Both the position numbers and the translations under genes were made by a program. This document shows positions 6,485-8,414 of a stretch of 8,414 bases of DNA, piece by piece (within the stretch, counting starts at the first letter, position 1; each line of letters starts with the position of its first letter). The notes beneath the pieces are model-generated. The model did not search any database. It had not been told where the DNA came from and worked only from the letters and a program-made list of their open reading frames with translations. The stretch lies in the NCBI GenBank assembly GCA_034190305.1, contig JAXHSV010000136.1, forward strand, positions 1 to 8,414, given 5' to 3'. Source of the DNA: JAUWNJ01 sp034190305. Lineage in GTDB: Bacteria; Planctomycetota; Phycisphaerae; SM23-33.

Positions 6485-8209
6485 GTGAGTTACCTGCTGG
6501 AAATTCTATCCAAGGGTCTTCAATCCAACGTCGCAGAGACGCTGGAGCGGCATATTCGCGCCGGTCCTGGCCGGGAAACTCCCAACGCAACATGCCGGTC
6601 CGCACGAACTTACCTGTCGGCGGACGCCGGAACGGACTTCGCTGTGGACCTCAAACCGCTTGAGGAACTCCGGGAACTGGTCAGCCGGAATCCCGACCGG
6701 ACAGACGCGAGGCTCCAACTGGGTCTGAAACTTCTGCACGCCATGAGGTTTTCCGATGCGATCGAGCACCTCACCTGCGCCTGCCGTTCCGGACCGGATT
6801 CGCTTCCCGCCCGCCTTGCCCTGGCGTCGGCCTACGACGAGACGGGCCAGTCGCAAAAGGCGCTGGAACAGCTCCGTATCGCCAATCAGACCCGACCCGC
6901 CATACCGGAGGTGCTCTTCGCCATAGGATACTGCCTGGAAAAACTTTCCCGAAGCGACGAAGCAGCCGATTTCTATCGCGACGCAATCGCCGCCGACGGC
7001 AACATGGTCCCCGCCCGCCGGAGACTCGCTGCCGTGGCGATGCTCGGTAACGACGTCGATGAAGCCATCGAACAATACGAACACCTGCACGACATTGAAC
7101 CGGCGGACACATCCATACGGGCAACTCTGGCGCATCTCTATTACCGCGCCGGGAGATATGACGACGCCATTAAGGAATTTGAAACCGTCATCGCAATGGA
7201 ACCGGGCAACTGGGCGCTGATGGACGACGAGGTCGAATTGCTCGTGGCGAGCGGACAACTTCGTGAAGCGTCCGAAAGGCTTTACAGGCTTATTGAAATC
7301 CAGGGGCCTTTCGCCGACCTGCACCTCCGACTGGCGGACCTGCTCAGCGATATGGGCGCCGACGACGAGGCGACGGAGCACTATCTCTCGTCCCTTCAGG
7401 CAGACCCTGATTACCTCGAAGCGATGATAGGACTCGGCAGGCACCATCTTGCGCACGGACGATGGACCGAATCGGCGGAAACCTTTCATCAGGCGGCGGA
7501 GACTAACGATAATCTGCTGACCTGTTACGTTGGTCTTGGCGTAGCGCAGACCGCAGCGGGAAACGAAACCGAAGCCATAGACACTTTCAGCCTCGCCGGG
7601 ACCATAGAACCGAACTCGACACTTCTACTTTCGGAAATGGCAAAACTGCAACTCAAAGCCGCCGCCGCCGAGCAATTCCACCTCGGTTTGGAATCCGATA
7701 ATCAGACCGCGCCGGATGAAGACGACCTCGACAACGACGATCTGCTGAAAATTCAGGTCGCCCGACATGCCGAACAGGTCGCCAAAAATCCGGAGTACGC
7801 AGACGTGCGATACCGATACGGCGTGCTGCTTCGCGCCGAAGGCCGGCTCGGTGAGGCGCTGGAACAGTTCGCTCAGGCAGTCCGCATCAACCCCGCGTAC
7901 GTCGCCGCAATCATCAGGCTGGGAATTACCCAGCAGGAACTCGGACAGATAGACCAGGCCGTTGAAACCTTCAAACAGGCGCTGGAACTGAAAAGCGAGT
8001 ATGTGGACCTGCACTACCGACTCGCGCTGTTGCATACGGACCGCAAACAGTTTGCCCAGGCCGTCGAGCACATGGAAAAAGCCGCCGACCTTACGCCGGG
8101 AAACGGACAGATTCGTTCAGCATTGGCGCTGTCGCTCCAGAACATGGGACTGATGGACCGAGCAGCAGCCACATGGCGAAGCCTCAAGCAAACGAACACC
8201 GCTGGTTAA
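6485..8209 (+). CDS. Large TPR-repeat protein with 9 + 4 repeats around an acidic linker
   Basis: This 574-residue solenoid protein, most likely cytoplasmic, is a scaffold candidate without a recognisable enzyme domain. After a 72-residue N-terminal region beginning MSYLLEILSKGL, nine repeats of exactly 34 residues run from 73 to 378 without insertion or deletion (starts 73, 107, 141, 175, 209, 243, 277, 311, 345). A typical unit is LAHLYYRAGRYDDAIKEF at 216-232. A linker (379-438) follows, with an acidic patch at 411-419 (DEDDLDNDD). Four more 34-residue repeats start at 439, 473, 507 and 541, and the last ends at the final residue, with no C-terminal capping helix. The GTG start at 6485 is supported by GGAGA nine bases upstream. 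There is no signal peptide or membrane segment. It lies 15 nt after the shorter TPR gene, with which it shares the linker and C-terminal array. The partner and process are unknown. Confidence 0.87.
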   Translation: MSYLLEILSKGLQSNVAETLERHIRAGPGRETPNATCRSARTYLSADAGTDFAVDLKPLEELRELVSRNPDRTDARLQLGLKLLHAMRFSDAIEHLTCACRSGPDSLPARLALASAYDETGQSQKALEQLRIANQTRPAIPEVLFAIGYCLEKLSRSDEAADFYRDAIAADGNMVPARRRLAAVAMLGNDVDEAIEQYEHLHDIEPADTSIRATLAHLYYRAGRYDDAIKEFETVIAMEPGNWALMDDEVELLVASGQLREASERLYRLIEIQGPFADLHLRLADLLSDMGADDEATEHYLSSLQADPDYLEAMIGLGRHHLAHGRWTESAETFHQAAETNDNLLTCYVGLGVAQTAAGNETEAIDTFSLAGTIEPNSTLLLSEMAKLQLKAAAAEQFHLGLESDNQTAPDEDDLDNDDLLKIQVARHAEQVAKNPEYADVRYRYGVLLRAEGRLGEALEQFAQAVRINPAYVAAIIRLGITQQELGQIDQAVETFKQALELKSEYVDLHYRLALLHTDRKQFAQAVEHMEKAADLTPGNGQIRSALALSLQNMGLMDRAAATWRSLKQTNTAG

Positions 8210-8414
8210 TCACCATTCCCCGCCCACGAGCCGCGACCGTCAGGGAGCGGTCATTAAGACTTTCGAATTGGTCCGACCGCTCCCTTGTGGTCGTGGCATA
8301 CAATCTCATTATCTAGGAATAGTGGATGTCTTAAGGTTTGATGGGTTATAGTAAACGGTGTGTTTTCCACCTTCCCGGAGGAACTTACAACTATGCTTTT
8401 CTAAATGACGAATC
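8210..8414. other. Downstream non-coding region
   Basis: No credible coding region was found on either strand. The first part carries the inverted repeat at 8224-8296. From about 8298 the sequence becomes clearly more AT-rich than the genes. Near the end, GGAGGA (8376-8381) is followed by ATG CTT TTC TAA (8393-8404) and immediately by another ATG (8405) whose frame leaves the window. This could be the leader of the next gene. Confidence 0.5.
8224..8296 (+). terminator. Strong inverted repeat after the last gene, candidate transcription terminator
   Basis: An 11-bp perfect stem is formed by AGGGAGCGGTC (8242-8252) and GACCGCTCCCT (8275-8285) around a 22-nt loop. A second 6-bp stem lies outside it, CCACGA (8224-8229) with TCGTGG (8291-8296), separated by an unequal internal loop (12 nt left, 5 nt right). 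It begins 14 nt after the stop at 8209, as expected for a terminator or 3'-end-stabilising hairpin. There is no T-run behind it, so a classical Rho-independent mechanism is doubtful. A structured small RNA or a mobile-element remnant are alternatives. Confidence 0.45.

Noticed and set aside
6506..7489. A 327-codon open frame on the - strand opposite the large TPR gene
   Set aside because: It mirrors the codon bias of the TPR gene, whose exact 34-residue periodicity proves the + strand reading. The antisense product shows no motif.
8324..8352. TATAGT (8347-8352) as a -10 box for a gene beyond the window
   Set aside because: The sequence 17 nt upstream (GGATGT) does not resemble a -35 element and no gene is visible to receive it.
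1..8414. CRISPR array, tRNA, rRNA, insertion sequence or transposase
   Set aside because: No direct-repeat array, clover-leaf sequence or transposase motif was seen on either strand. The periodicity in 5207-8209 is protein-level TPR repetition, not DNA repeats.

Overview
This GC-rich bacterial window holds seven complete genes, all on the + strand. The first five form a tightly overlapping cell-surface polysaccharide (EPS, capsule or O-antigen type) assembly block. The last two are neighbouring tetratricopeptide-repeat (TPR) proteins. No taxonomic marker is present. The GC-rich coding style, the many diverged group-4 glycosyltransferases and the large TPR proteins beside them would suit a Planctomycetota/Phycisphaerae-like or similar environmental bacterium, but that is only a weak guess.

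Layout: bases 1-23 are probably the 3' tail of an upstream gene ending in an ATGA overlap. 20-1003 is a GT2 glycosyltransferase. 991-2076, 2078-3280 and 3265-4368 are three unlike GT4 (GT-B fold) glycosyltransferases. 4350-5072 is a short, PglC-like polyprenyl-phosphate sugar-1-phosphate transferase, the enzyme class that starts lipid-linked glycan synthesis. Junctions within this block are overlaps of 13, 16 and 19 nt or a 1-nt gap, so it is almost certainly one translationally coupled operon. A 134-nt AT-richer gap (5073-5206) separates it from the two TPR genes at 5207-6469 and 6485-8209. The final 205 nt (8210-8414) are non-coding as far as can be seen. They carry a strong inverted repeat just after the last stop codon, then an AT-richer tail.

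How the genes could work together: the sugar-1-phosphate transferase would load the first sugar onto undecaprenyl phosphate, and the four glycosyltransferases would extend the repeat unit at the cytoplasmic membrane face. No flippase, polymerase, chain-length regulator or export gene lies in the window, so the locus must continue outside it. The TPR proteins have no visible signal peptide or membrane segment and look like soluble scaffolds. A role in the glycan pathway is suggested by position only.

The most interesting signal is the TPR pair. The second protein contains nine uninterrupted 34-residue repeats, a non-TPR acidic linker, and four more repeats that end exactly at the C-terminus. 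The first protein has the same array-linker-array plan. The last part of the linker and the C-terminal arrays of the two proteins align without gaps at a constant offset of 132 residues. Both also show a two-TPR (68-residue) alternation of signature motifs. This points to an ancient tandem duplication and a defined protein family rather than generic TPR filler.
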